From positions 62,001 through 126,000 of the forward strand of contig NZ_CALART010000015.1 in the NCBI RefSeq assembly GCF_937888285.1: 64,000 bases of DNA, read 5' to 3'. A program made the translations under genes and the position numbers. The notes under the pieces are model-generated. The model was not told the DNA's origin. It did not search any database and saw only the letters and a list, made by a program, of their open reading frames with translations. The stretch is from an uncultured Aquimonas sp. GTDB taxonomy: Bacteria; Pseudomonadota; Gammaproteobacteria; Xanthomonadales; Xanthomonadaceae. Positions 12,885 to 21,861 of the stretch are shown here, piece after piece (the stretch's first letter is position 1; every line of letters begins with the position of its first letter).

Positions 12885-15757
12885 TGGCCCGGCCGGTGCC
12901 ACGGATCCGCGTGCTGCTGATCGACGATGACGAGGACGACGTCTTCCTGACCCGCGCGCTGTTCGACGAGGTCGAGGACTTCCGCGCCGACGTGACCGCC
13001 GCCGCCAGCCTGGAACAGGGCTTCCGCCTGCTGGGCGAGGCGCCCTTCGACATCTGCCTGGTCGACTACCGGATCGGCCCCGACAGCGGTATCGCCTTCA
13101 TCGAACAGGTCGCCCACAGCGCGACCCCGCTGCCGGTGATCCTGCTCACCGGCCAGGGCAGCCGCGAGGTCGACCTGCGGGCGATGGAAGCCGGTGCTGC
13201 CGACTACCTGGTCAAGGGTGGACTCGACGCCGAGCGGCTGGGCCGCAGCGTGCGCTATGCGCTCGACCGCGCCGAGGACGTGCGCCTGATCGAGGCCAGC
13301 GAGGCGCGCTATCGCCTGCTGTTCGAGGCCAACCCGATGCCGATGTGGGTCTGCGACAACGAGACCCTGCGCTTCCTCGCGGTCAATCAGGCGACGGTCG
13401 AGCACTACGGCTACTCGCGCGAGGAATTCGCGCGCATGGATTCCACCCACCTGCGCCCGGCCGAGTACGTACCCGCCTTCCTCGCCGGAGTCAGGGCCTC
13501 GCGACCCGGCCCCTACCGGCGCGGACCGGTGCGGCACGTCCGTCGCGACGGCAGCATCATCTGGGTCGAGATCACCGCCCACGACATCCGCTTCGAAGAG
13601 CGCGTGGCGCGGCTGGTGCTGATCAACGACGTCACCGCCAAACGCGCGGCCGAGGCCGAAGCACGCCTGCTCGCGCGGGCCTTCGAGTCGAGCAAGAGCG
13701 GCATGCTGATCGCCGATGCGCGCAGCGCCGATCTGGCGACCGTCTATGTGAACCCGGCCTTCGTGCGCATGAGCGGCTATGCCGAGTCCGAGATCCTCGG
13801 CCGCAACTGCCGCTTCTTGCAGGGCGAGGATCGCGACCAGGAAGCGCTGCGCACGGTGCGCGAAACGCTCGCCAAACAGGGCGAGTGCGAGGTCGTGCTG
13901 CGCAACTACCGGCGCGACGGCAGCCTGTTCTGGAACCAGCTGACGCTGGCGCCGGTGCGCGACGCCGAGGGCGAGGTCACCCACTACATCGGCGTGTCCA
14001 CCGACCTCACCGACCGCCGTCGCCACGAGGCCGAGCTGGCCTATCTGGCCCGCCATGACCAGGTCACCGGGCTGCCGCGCTTCATCGATCCCGACGATGC
14101 CCTGCGAGGGCTGTTCGAGGAAGCCGCCGGCGCCGGCGAGCAGGTGGCGCTGTGGTGCATCGACATCGACCGCTTCCAGTCGGTCAACGAAAGCGTCGGC
14201 TATCGCGGCGGCGACGAGGTGCTGCGCCTGCTGGCCTCGCGCATCCGCTACATCACCGGCGCCGCCGGCAAGCTGTGGCGGCTGACCTCGGACGAGTTCG
14301 TGCTGGCGCTGCGCTACCGCCCGGGCGAGTGCGAGCCGCTGGCGATCGCCGAGCAGATCCGCGAAACCCTCGAAGTGCCGGTGCCGGTGGCCGGCTCGCA
14401 GCTGTTCCTGTCCGGAACCATCGGCGTAGCGCTCTATCCCGACAACGCGCGCGATCCGGTCGAACTGTTCCAGTGCTCGGAGTCGGCGATGTACCGCTCC
14501 AAGCGCAGCGGCCGCAACTCGGTGCTGGCGTCCTCGGCCTCGCATGCCGAGGAGCTGCGCGAGCGCCTGTCGCTGGGCAGCCGGCTGAAGAGCGCCATCC
14601 ACGCCAACGAGTTCGTCCTCTACTTCCAGCCACAGGTCAACGGCAGCGACGGCCGCATCACCGGCATGGAGGCCCTGGTGCGCTGGCGCACCGGCGACCG
14701 CGGCCTGATCGAACCCGGCCGCTTCATCCAGGTGGCCGAAGAGCTGGGCAGCATCATCGACCTCGGCCGCTGGGTGCTGCAGGAAGCCTGCCGCCAGGGC
14801 CGCCGCTGGCTGGACATGGGCCACACCGAACTGCGCGTCGGCGTCAACGTCAGCGCCCTGCAGCTGCATCGCATGAGCTTCGTCGACGAAGTGCGCGATG
14901 CCCTGCAGGCCGCCGACCTGCCGGCGCACATGCTGGAGCTGGAAACCACCGAGTCGGCCATCGTCGAGAACCTCGCGCGCTCGCTGGCGGTGCTGTCCAA
15001 GCTGAAGGCGCTGGGCGTGCAGCTGGCGCTCGACGACTTCGGTCTCGGCTACAGCTGCCTGAGCCAGTTGAAGCGCTTCCCGGTCGATCGCCTGAAGATC
15101 GACCAGAGCTTCGTGCGCGACGTGGCGCTGGCCGGCAGCGAGGCGGCGATCGCGCGGGCGATCACGGCGATGGGTCACGAGCTGCATCTGAAGGTGATCG
15201 CGGAGGGCGTCGAGACCGAGGCCCAGTTCGGCTACCTGCTGCGCAACCACTGCGACGAGTTCCAGGGCTTCCTGTTCAGTCCGCCGGTACCGGCCGAGGA
15301 GGCCACGGCACTGCTCGCCAAGCGCTATGTCGCCCCCATGGTGATGAGCCTGGCGCGGCCCGAGCGCGGCCTGCTGCTGGTGGACGACGAGGAGAACGTG
15401 TTGCGCGCCCTGGTGCGCGTGCTGCGTCGCGACGGCTACGTCATCCACACCGCGACCAATGCCACCGAGGGCTTCGAGCTGCTGGCCAAGAACCGCGTGC
15501 AGGTGATCGTTTCCGACCAGCGCATGCCCGGCATCAGCGGCACCCAGTTCCTGTCGCGGGTGAAGGAGATGTACCCCGACACCATGCGCATCGTGCTGTC
15601 GGGCTATACCGACCTCGCCACGCTGACCGACGCGATCAACCGCGGCGCGATCTACAAGTTCCTGACCAAGCCCTGGGACGACGAGGACCTGCGCGAACAG
15701 GTGCGCGATGCCTTCCGCCAGTACGACGAACGCGCCGCGCGCGAGCCGCTGGCCTGA
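12881..15757 (+). CDS. REC-PAS-LOV-GGDEF-EAL-REC protein, probable light-linked c-di-GMP phosphodiesterase
   Basis: The 958-residue soluble protein has REC (1-125), PAS (140-255), LOV (264-385), GGDEF-like (390-555), EAL (565-815) and a second REC (828-950). The LOV domain carries the photochemical signature GRNCRFLQG with Cys310 (codon 13808-13810), plus NYRRDG and FWNQL, the usual flavin contacts. The Gln normally found in the last strand (GVQxD) is Ser373 here. GGDEF is degenerate (LTSDEF). EAL looks catalytic: MEALVRW, NVSALQ, ETTES, DDFG, LKIDQSF, AEGVET, EFQGF. Expected role: c-di-GMP hydrolysis under light and phosphorelay control. Confidence 0.92.
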   Translation: MMARPVPRIRVLLIDDDEDDVFLTRALFDEVEDFRADVTAAASLEQGFRLLGEAPFDICLVDYRIGPDSGIAFIEQVAHSATPLPVILLTGQGSREVDLRAMEAGAADYLVKGGLDAERLGRSVRYALDRAEDVRLIEASEARYRLLFEANPMPMWVCDNETLRFLAVNQATVEHYGYSREEFARMDSTHLRPAEYVPAFLAGVRASRPGPYRRGPVRHVRRDGSIIWVEITAHDIRFEERVARLVLINDVTAKRAAEAEARLLARAFESSKSGMLIADARSADLATVYVNPAFVRMSGYAESEILGRNCRFLQGEDRDQEALRTVRETLAKQGECEVVLRNYRRDGSLFWNQLTLAPVRDAEGEVTHYIGVSTDLTDRRRHEAELAYLARHDQVTGLPRFIDPDDALRGLFEEAAGAGEQVALWCIDIDRFQSVNESVGYRGGDEVLRLLASRIRYITGAAGKLWRLTSDEFVLALRYRPGECEPLAIAEQIRETLEVPVPVAGSQLFLSGTIGVALYPDNARDPVELFQCSESAMYRSKRSGRNSVLASSASHAEELRERLSLGSRLKSAIHANEFVLYFQPQVNGSDGRITGMEALVRWRTGDRGLIEPGRFIQVAEELGSIIDLGRWVLQEACRQGRRWLDMGHTELRVGVNVSALQLHRMSFVDEVRDALQAADLPAHMLELETTESAIVENLARSLAVLSKLKALGVQLALDDFGLGYSCLSQLKRFPVDRLKIDQSFVRDVALAGSEAAIARAITAMGHELHLKVIAEGVETEAQFGYLLRNHCDEFQGFLFSPPVPAEEATALLAKRYVAPMVMSLARPERGLLLVDDEENVLRALVRVLRRDGYVIHTATNATEGFELLAKNRVQVIVSDQRMPGISGTQFLSRVKEMYPDTMRIVLSGYTDLATLTDAINRGAIYKFLTKPWDDEDLREQVRDAFRQYDERAAREPLA

Positions 15758-15766
15758 GCGGCGGGC

Positions 15767-16963
15767 TCAGCGGATGTAGTTGAACAGCGAGTTGCCCTGC
15801 ACCTTGGCGAAGGTCGCCTGGGCGGCTTCCAGCATCAGCAGCTGCTGGCTCAATCGACTGGCCGCTTCGGCGTAGTTGACGTCGCGGATCCCGGACAGCG
15901 TGGTCGACAGGCTCAGCACCTGCGAGGCGCGCTCTTCGGTGGTGCGGTCCAGGGTGTTGAGGCCCGCGCCGATCTTGCTGCGGGCGTCGATGATCTGCTC
16001 CTGCGCGGCGCCGAGATCCTCCAGGCTGGCGAAGAAGGCGTTCTGCTGCGCGGCGCGCTGCTCGGGCGTGGCCGAAGGCAGGCGCAGTGCGTCGATCACG
16101 CCCTGCACGGTGGCGAACACATCCTGCCGCGGCGAGGGCTGCACGCTGAAGCTGTCGCCCGCCGCCGGCGCGCCGTTGAAGCGCAGCTGCACGCCGCCGA
16201 ACTCGATCGCCTCGCCCGGCGTATAGGTGCCGGTGGCGATCACCGTGGCGCTGCCATCCTCGACGCTGTAGCCGCCGGCGCCGTCGAACACGATCCGGTA
16301 GCTGTCGGGGGCCCAGGGCGTGCTGCCGGACAGGCCTGCCGAGCCCAGCACCAGGGTCCCGGCGTTGGCCGGGTCGGGACGCGCAGCGAAGGTGCCGTTG
16401 CCGGTCGGCACGCGCAGGAAGATCTCGCTGCCCGGTGCGACGTCGGCGACCGACAGCGAGGGCGACACATCGACCCGGCGCTGCACCTGGTCGCCGGCGT
16501 AGACCACCCCGCCCGGGCCGGGCGTGAAGGGTACGGCCGAGCCCTGGCTGCCGGCGAACAGATAGCGGCCGCTGCCGTCGTCGCTGTTGGCGAGCGCGAA
16601 CAGGGCTTCCAGCTGCTGCTCCAGCTCGTCGGCGATGGCCGAGCGTGATTCCGGCGACTGCGAGCCGTTGAAGCCCTGCACGGCCAGCTCGCGCACGCGC
16701 AGCAGGCGGTCACCCGTCGAGGTCAGCGCGACCTCGGCGAGGTTCAACCGGTTGGCCAGCACGTTCGAATTGGCGCCGAAGCGCTCGAGCTCGGCGCGGG
16801 CGCGGTCGAGCTGCACGATCGAGCCGGCGCCGACGGGGTCCTGCGCGGCGGTGTTGATCTTCTGTCCGGTCGAGAGCTGCAGCTGGGTCTTGAAGGACTC
16901 GGCCTGGCGCGCCAGCAGCGCGTTCAGGCTCTGGGTGAACTGCAGGTTGGTGGAAATGCGCAT
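15767..16963 (-). CDS. flgL: Flagellar hook-associated protein 3 (FlgL)
   Basis: FlgL forms the second hook-filament junction layer. The 398-residue product has the flagellin-like N terminus (MRISTNLQFTQSLNALLARQ, STGQKINTAAQDPVGA) and C-terminal helix (VNYAEAASRLSQQLLMLEAAQ ... NSLFNYIR), with a variable middle. It begins 2 bp after the flgK stop and ends the flg operon. The last-gene position and order flgK-flgL match other gammaproteobacteria. Confidence 0.96.
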   Translation of the reverse strand: MRISTNLQFTQSLNALLARQAESFKTQLQLSTGQKINTAAQDPVGAGSIVQLDRARAELERFGANSNVLANRLNLAEVALTSTGDRLLRVRELAVQGFNGSQSPESRSAIADELEQQLEALFALANSDDGSGRYLFAGSQGSAVPFTPGPGGVVYAGDQVQRRVDVSPSLSVADVAPGSEIFLRVPTGNGTFAARPDPANAGTLVLGSAGLSGSTPWAPDSYRIVFDGAGGYSVEDGSATVIATGTYTPGEAIEFGGVQLRFNGAPAAGDSFSVQPSPRQDVFATVQGVIDALRLPSATPEQRAAQQNAFFASLEDLGAAQEQIIDARSKIGAGLNTLDRTTEERASQVLSLSTTLSGIRDVNYAEAASRLSQQLLMLEAAQATFAKVQGNSLFNYIR

Positions 16964-16965
16964 GA

Positions 16966-18855
16966 CTATCGCCTCACGGCCGCGAGCAGCGAGTCGAACG
17001 CCGCGTTGGCGATGCTGATGATCTGCGCCGCCGCCTGGTAGGACTGCTGGAACTTGAGCAGGTTGGCCGCTTCCTCGTCGAGATTGACGCCGGACACCGC
17101 ATCGCGCTCGGTCTGCAGCTGATTGTCGATGGCCTGCTGCGCACCCAGGGTGTATTCGGCCTGGCGGGCAATGCCGCCGAACTGCGAGGTCATTTCGCTG
17201 AGCGCGGCGGTCAGGTTCTGGTTGCCGCCGTTGAACAGGCCGACGTTGCCGACGTTCGCCAGCAGGCGGGCATTGCCGTTGTCACCCGAGCGCGCGCCCA
17301 TCGGCCCGAAGTTGAACTGGTCGCCGACCGCCGGCGTACCGTCGAGCGTGACCTGCCAGCCGTTGATCGCGATGGTGTCGCCCGGCGTGTACGGAAACGC
17401 ACCAGCGCCGTTGACCGAGTAGATGCCGGGCGCGGTGAACTCGATGGTCACCGGCGCCTGCAGGTTGGGGTCGCTGGGATCGACGATGCTGAGCGGCCCG
17501 AGAATACCGTTGCCGGTATTGCCCAAGGCAGCGCTGGAGCGCACCGGCAGGGCCGCAGCGATCCGGTTTGGATCGGTCATCGCCATCGCCATCTGGCGGG
17601 CGGCGTCGGAGCCGGTGCGCACCAGGATGTCGTCGCCCACTGCCGGCACGCCGTTCACTTCCAGGCTCACCCCTTCGACGATGAAGGGATCGCCGGCGGT
17701 GCCGGTGCCGGTCATCGGCAGCGATGCGCCGGTCGAGGCCAGCCGCGCCTGCCAGTTGGTGCCGTCCCAGCGCAGCACGATGTCGCGCCCGCTCATCGCG
17801 CCGACATCGCTGATGCCGGTGGTGAAGTTGGCGGTGCCGCCATTGTTGATCGAGGGCAGCGTCGAGGGCACGATCGGGCGGAAGAAATCGGTGCCGGCAT
17901 TGCCGTTGAAGTCGACGCCGGCGCGCTGCTGCGCGTTGAAGGACTCGGTGAGACCAATTGCCATGCGGCCGAGCTGGGCGAGTGCCGGGTCGATGACCTG
18001 GTTGCGGAAATTGAACAGGCCCGCAAGCTCGCCGCCCAAGCCCGCGGTCGGCAGGCTGGTGACGCCCAGCGGGCTGGTGATGCTGAGCTGCTGGCGGTCG
18101 AGCCGGAACGGGTCGCGGGTCACCGAAATCGTCTGGCTGTTGTTGCCCAGCACCAGGCTGGCGCCGGACGCGGTCTGCACGTTGAGCGCGCCGTCGTCCT
18201 GCTCGAAGGTGATGACGCCGATCTTGGCCGACAGCTGGCGCACGGCCTGGTCGCGCGCGTCGAGCAGATCATTCGGCGGCTGGTTGAACTCGCCGCGGGC
18301 GCGCACGATGTCGCGGTTCAGGCGGGCGATCTGCGCGCTCAGGCTGTTGACCTCGTCGACGGTGTTGCCGATGCGCTGGCCGGTTTCAAGATCGAGCTGG
18401 TTGAGCTGGTTGGCCTGGGTGCGGAAGCGCGCGGCGGCGTTCTCGCCGCCATCGAGCATGGCCTGGCGCGCCGCGGCAGAGGTCGGCTCGGTGGCCACGC
18501 CCTGCGCGGAGTCGAAGAAGTCCGAAATGGGCCGCGACAGCGAGGTGCCGGACTCGCTGACCACGCGATCGACGCGATTGGCCAGCCCGGACAGCACCTG
18601 CAGCCGGCCAAGTTCGGAGGCGCTGGAGTCCAGCCGCGAGATCAGGAAGGTGTTCAGCAGGCGGTTGACGCCGCTGATCTGCACGCCCGCGCCGAGGAAG
18701 CCGAAGCCCTGGCCCTGGCCGATGCGCGCCGAGAACTCGACGCGCTGCCGGGTGTAGCCGGGCGTCGAGGCATTGGCGACGTTGTTGCTGGCCGTGGCCA
18801 TGGCCCGCTGGAAAGCCAGCAGGGCGGACGTGCCTATCGAAAACGGATCGGACAT
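16966..18855 (-). CDS. flgK: Flagellar hook-associated protein 1 (FlgK)
   Basis: FlgK joins hook to filament. The 629-residue protein has the rod/hook N-terminal motif (STSALLAFQRAMATASNNVANASTPGYTRQRV) and the conserved C terminus (NLDEEAANLLKFQQSYQAAAQIISIANAAFDSLL). The central region contains two repeated beta modules sharing the phrase VNGVPAVGDD/LDGTPAVGDQ. It lies downstream of flgJ with 67 bp between them, a gap that holds a good sigma-28 promoter. Confidence 0.97.
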   Translation of the reverse strand: MSDPFSIGTSALLAFQRAMATASNNVANASTPGYTRQRVEFSARIGQGQGFGFLGAGVQISGVNRLLNTFLISRLDSSASELGRLQVLSGLANRVDRVVSESGTSLSRPISDFFDSAQGVATEPTSAAARQAMLDGGENAAARFRTQANQLNQLDLETGQRIGNTVDEVNSLSAQIARLNRDIVRARGEFNQPPNDLLDARDQAVRQLSAKIGVITFEQDDGALNVQTASGASLVLGNNSQTISVTRDPFRLDRQQLSITSPLGVTSLPTAGLGGELAGLFNFRNQVIDPALAQLGRMAIGLTESFNAQQRAGVDFNGNAGTDFFRPIVPSTLPSINNGGTANFTTGISDVGAMSGRDIVLRWDGTNWQARLASTGASLPMTGTGTAGDPFIVEGVSLEVNGVPAVGDDILVRTGSDAARQMAMAMTDPNRIAAALPVRSSAALGNTGNGILGPLSIVDPSDPNLQAPVTIEFTAPGIYSVNGAGAFPYTPGDTIAINGWQVTLDGTPAVGDQFNFGPMGARSGDNGNARLLANVGNVGLFNGGNQNLTAALSEMTSQFGGIARQAEYTLGAQQAIDNQLQTERDAVSGVNLDEEAANLLKFQQSYQAAAQIISIANAAFDSLLAAVRR

Positions 18856-18873
18856 GGGGTCACCTCTACCGCC

Positions 18874-18900
18874 TTAGCGGCCAGGACGCGCCGGACTTGA
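18874..18900 (-). promoter_or_regulatory. Sigma-28 (FliA) promoter for flgKL
   Basis: On the minus strand TCAAGTCC, an 11-bp spacer and GCCGCTAA match the FliA consensus TAAAGTTT-N11-GCCGATAA at 12 of 16 positions with exact spacing. It sits 19 bp upstream of the flgK ATG. In other gammaproteobacteria flgKL is a late (class 3) unit read by sigma-28, so position and sequence agree. Confidence 0.75.
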
Positions 18901-18922
18901 GGGCGGCGGTGGGCGCCCGCAT

Positions 18923-20044
18923 TCAGCCGCGCAGGCCAAGGACTGGATCGGTCGAGCCCTGCAGGTTCTGCGCCAGCGCGGGCGCGCCGAGCGCAGACCC
19001 GTTCGCGGCCAGGGCCTCGATGGCGCGATTCAGGCGCGGGCCGTGGGCGATCGCGGTGAGCTTCTGCGCGTACTGCGGGTCTGTGGCGTAGCCGGCGCGC
19101 TGCAGGGCGAAGGCATAGGCCTGGTTGTTGCCGGCCACCTGCAGCGCGGACGCATAGCGCGGGCTGCCGCGCAGCAGGGCCACATAGTCGCTGAAGCTCT
19201 GCTCGACGCTGTCATAGGTGCGGAACTCGGCGCGCTCGGCCTGCATGCGGCCCTCGCGGAACTCCTGGGTCAGGTGGCTGGCGCGCTCGCCGCTCCAGCT
19301 GCGCCCGGCCTTGATGCCGAACAGGTTGTTGCCGGCCTCGCCGTCGCGCGCGGCCGGCACGTGGCGGCCCCAGCCGGTCTCCAGCGCAGCCTGGGCGACC
19401 AGCATGCGCGGATCCACGCCCAGCGCCTGCGCGGCGCGCTGCGCATAGGGCCAGATCCGCTCGACGAACTGCTCGGGCGTCGATTTCGCGCCCTCGCGAG
19501 CGCCTGCCACTGCTGTGGCTTCGCGCGCGACCGGCCCGGCGTGGGGCTGGGTTTCAGCGCCGCGCTTCGGCTGCGGCCGCACGGGCTCCGCGCGCGGCGG
19601 CTGCGGCTGCGCGTCGAAGCGCAGGCCATGCTCACGCTCGAAGCGCTGCGCCGGCATGACCCGCGCATAACCCTCCAGTGAGTAGGCCTGGCCCGGGCGT
19701 GCCTGCAGCGACAGCGGCGCCGCCTCGGCGGGGCGCCCTTCCAGTGCAGCCTGCTGCTGGCGCAGCGAGCGCTCGATCAGCGGCGCCAGGCCGAAGCCTG
19801 CGCCCTGGCTCGCACTCTTCACCACCTCGCGATCGTGCATCTCGCGGAACAGGCCGGACTGGCCCGGGAACAGCGCGTCAGCGTCACCGAGCGAGGACTC
19901 GCGCATGGTCTTGAGCATCTGCTCGACGAACAGGGCCTCGAACTGGCGCGCGGTGTCCGCGAGCTTGTCGCCGGCCTTGGGCGCGGCCGGCGCCGAGGTC
20001 GCCAGCCGGTTCATCAACGCCAGGTCAGGGATGCGCGATTCCAT
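18923..20044 (-). CDS. flgJ: Flagellar rod cap / peptidoglycan hydrolase FlgJ
   Basis: The 373-residue protein has both expected parts: an N-terminal rod-capping region (about 20-110; ARQFEALFVEQMLKTMRES ... LFREMHDREVVKSAS) and a C-terminal glucosaminidase-type domain (about 215-360) with AQAALETGWGRHVP containing the catalytic Glu, NNLFGIKAG and FRTYDSVEQSFSDY. It acts in the periplasm, opening the wall for rod assembly. A Pro/Arg-rich linker joins the halves. It starts 12 bp after flgI. Confidence 0.96.
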   Translation of the reverse strand: MESRIPDLALMNRLATSAPAAPKAGDKLADTARQFEALFVEQMLKTMRESSLGDADALFPGQSGLFREMHDREVVKSASQGAGFGLAPLIERSLRQQQAALEGRPAEAAPLSLQARPGQAYSLEGYARVMPAQRFEREHGLRFDAQPQPPRAEPVRPQPKRGAETQPHAGPVAREATAVAGAREGAKSTPEQFVERIWPYAQRAAQALGVDPRMLVAQAALETGWGRHVPAARDGEAGNNLFGIKAGRSWSGERASHLTQEFREGRMQAERAEFRTYDSVEQSFSDYVALLRGSPRYASALQVAGNNQAYAFALQRAGYATDPQYAQKLTAIAHGPRLNRAIEALAANGSALGAPALAQNLQGSTDPVLGLRG

Positions 20045-20056
20045 GGCGGCCGTGCC

Positions 20057-21163
20057 TCAGATGATTTCCAGCTCGGCGCGCAGCGCGCCGGCCTGCTTCA
20101 GGGCTTCGAGGATGGCGATCAGGTCGCCCGGCGCGGCGCCGACCTCGTTGACCGCGCGCACGATCTCCTCCAGCGAGGTGCCGCCCTGCATCAGCACCAT
20201 GCGGCTCTCCTTCTGCTCGACCTGCACATTGCTGGCCGGCACTGCCACGGTCTCGCCGCCGGCCAGCGGGTTCGGCTGGCTGACCTCGACGCGCTCGGCA
20301 ATGCTCACGGTCAGCGAGCCGTGCGCCACCGCGGCCGGCATCACCCGCACGCCGGCGCCGATCACGATGGTGCCGGTGCGCGCGTTGACCACGACCTTGG
20401 CCGGGGCGTCGCCCTGGGTCAGCTCGAGATTCTCCAGCTGGGCCATGAAGCCGACCCGCGCCGAGACGTCGAAAGGCGCACGCACCGCCACGCTGCCGCC
20501 GTCCACCGCGCGGGCGGTCTCCGGGCCATAGGTACGGTTGACCACGTCGACCAGCCGCTGGACCGTGGTGAAGTCGGCGCGATGCAGGTCGAGGACCAGC
20601 TCCTCGCCGTTGCTGCTGAGGCCGTCGGGCACCGCGCGTTCGACGATGGCGCCATTGGGAATGCGTCCGGCGCTGGGCACGTTCACCGAGATCCGCGAGC
20701 CGTCACTGCCCTGCGCGCCGAAGCCGCCGACCACCAGATTGCCCTGGGCGATCGCATACACCTCGCCGTCGGCGCCCTTCAGCGGCGTCATCAGCAGCGA
20801 GCCACCGCGCAGGCTGCCGGCATTGCCGAGCGAGGACACGGTGATGTCGATGGTCTGGCCGGGCTTGGCGAACGGCGGCAGCTCGGCGTGGATGGCGACC
20901 GCAGCGACGTTCTTCAGCTGCGGGTTGACGCCGGGCGGGATGGTTACGCCCAGCTCGTTGAGCATGGTCTTCAGGCTCTGCACGGTGAAGGGCGCCTGCG
21001 AGGTCTGGTCGCCGGTGCCGTTCAGGCCCACCACCAGACCGTAGCCGATCAGCGGATTGCTGCGCACGCCGTTGACCCGGGCGATGTCCTTGACCCGCTC
21101 GGCGGCGGCAGGCGTGGCAGCGAACAGCAGGCCGATGAGTGCGGCGGAGAACAGACGGCGCAT
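20057..21163 (-). CDS. flgI: Flagellar P-ring protein FlgI
   Basis: FlgI builds the P ring in the peptidoglycan layer. The 368-residue product begins MRRLFSAALIGLLFAATPAAA, a Sec signal peptide, followed by ERVKDIARVNGVRSNPLIGYGLVVGLNGTGDQ, the family hallmark, and ends with LEEIVRAVNEVGAAPGDLIAILEALKQAGAL. The frame is open further upstream, but that stretch runs into the flgH coding region; the ATG at 21163 places the signal peptide correctly. It lies 8 bp after flgH. Confidence 0.97.
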   Translation of the reverse strand: MRRLFSAALIGLLFAATPAAAERVKDIARVNGVRSNPLIGYGLVVGLNGTGDQTSQAPFTVQSLKTMLNELGVTIPPGVNPQLKNVAAVAIHAELPPFAKPGQTIDITVSSLGNAGSLRGGSLLMTPLKGADGEVYAIAQGNLVVGGFGAQGSDGSRISVNVPSAGRIPNGAIVERAVPDGLSSNGEELVLDLHRADFTTVQRLVDVVNRTYGPETARAVDGGSVAVRAPFDVSARVGFMAQLENLELTQGDAPAKVVVNARTGTIVIGAGVRVMPAAVAHGSLTVSIAERVEVSQPNPLAGGETVAVPASNVQVEQKESRMVLMQGGTSLEEIVRAVNEVGAAPGDLIAILEALKQAGALRAELEII

Positions 21164-21171
21164 GGCGGGCC

Positions 21172-21861
21172 TCACATCGGGAACGCAGCGGACTGGAAGA
21201 AGCGCGTCAGCCAGCCCTGTGCATTCGCCTGGGCGAGGCTGCCGCGACCGCGGTAGGCGATCTGCGCATCGGCGACGCGCGAAGACGAGATCGTGTTGTC
21301 CGGGCCGATGTCGGCCGGGCGCACGATGCCCTGGATCTGGATGTGCTCGTTGGCCTGGTTGATGCGGATCCACTTCTGCCCGCGCACCACCAGATAGCCG
21401 TTGGGCAGGCGCTCGGCGACGGTGACGGTGACATTGCCGTCGAGACGATTGCTCTGGGTGGAATTGCCGCTGCCCTCGAACTCGCTCTCAGCGCCGAGCT
21501 CGGAATCCAGCGTGCGGCCGCCGATGGTGGCGGGCGCGCCGAACAGGCGTGGCGCGGGCACGGCGACATTCGAGCCCTTCGATGTATTGGTGCTGGAGGT
21601 CGCACTGGCCTGGGTGCGTTCGACCAGCTGGATGGTCAGGATGTCGCCGACGTTGCGCGCCTTCTGGTCGGCGAACAGCGAGAGCCCGCCGGTGCCGCCA
21701 CCGCGGTAGATCGCGCCGGGTGCCGGCGTCGGCGCCTGCGCGCTGGTGGGATAGCTGGGCTCGAAACCGGCCGGCGGCAGGCTCGGGCCGCTGGCGGCGC
21801 AGGCCGTGAGCAACAGGGCGAGAGTGACAGTGGCGATACGCGCGATCATGGCCAGGCTCAC
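21172..21861 (-). CDS. flgH: Flagellar L-ring lipoprotein FlgH
   Basis: FlgH forms the outer-membrane L ring. The product has a lipoprotein signal (IARIATVTLALLLTAC, lipobox LTAC) and the conserved GGLSLFADQKARNVGDILTIQLVE and GNLVVRGQKW-like (NGYLVVRGQKWIRINQ) segments. Two starts are possible: GTG at 21861, whose GTGA overlaps the flgG stop, or ATG at 21849, which gives a more compact signal peptide. The overlap style is common in this window. Full length is about 225-229 residues, as usual. Confidence 0.95.
   Translation of the reverse strand: MSLAMIARIATVTLALLLTACAASGPSLPPAGFEPSYPTSAQAPTPAPGAIYRGGGTGGLSLFADQKARNVGDILTIQLVERTQASATSSTNTSKGSNVAVPAPRLFGAPATIGGRTLDSELGAESEFEGSGNSTQSNRLDGNVTVTVAERLPNGYLVVRGQKWIRINQANEHIQIQGIVRPADIGPDNTISSSRVADAQIAYRGRGSLAQANAQGWLTRFFQSAAFPM

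Noticed and set aside
14220..14330. Active diguanylate cyclase site in the LOV/EAL protein
   Set aside because: The signature is LTSDEF rather than GGDEF/GGEEF, so catalysis is unlikely; only the EAL domain looks active.
12782..15448. 888-codon open frame antisense to the LOV/EAL gene
   Set aside because: It is the mirror of a GC-rich coding frame: low-complexity Ala/Val/Gln-rich translation, no domain, and fully overlaps a well-supported gene.
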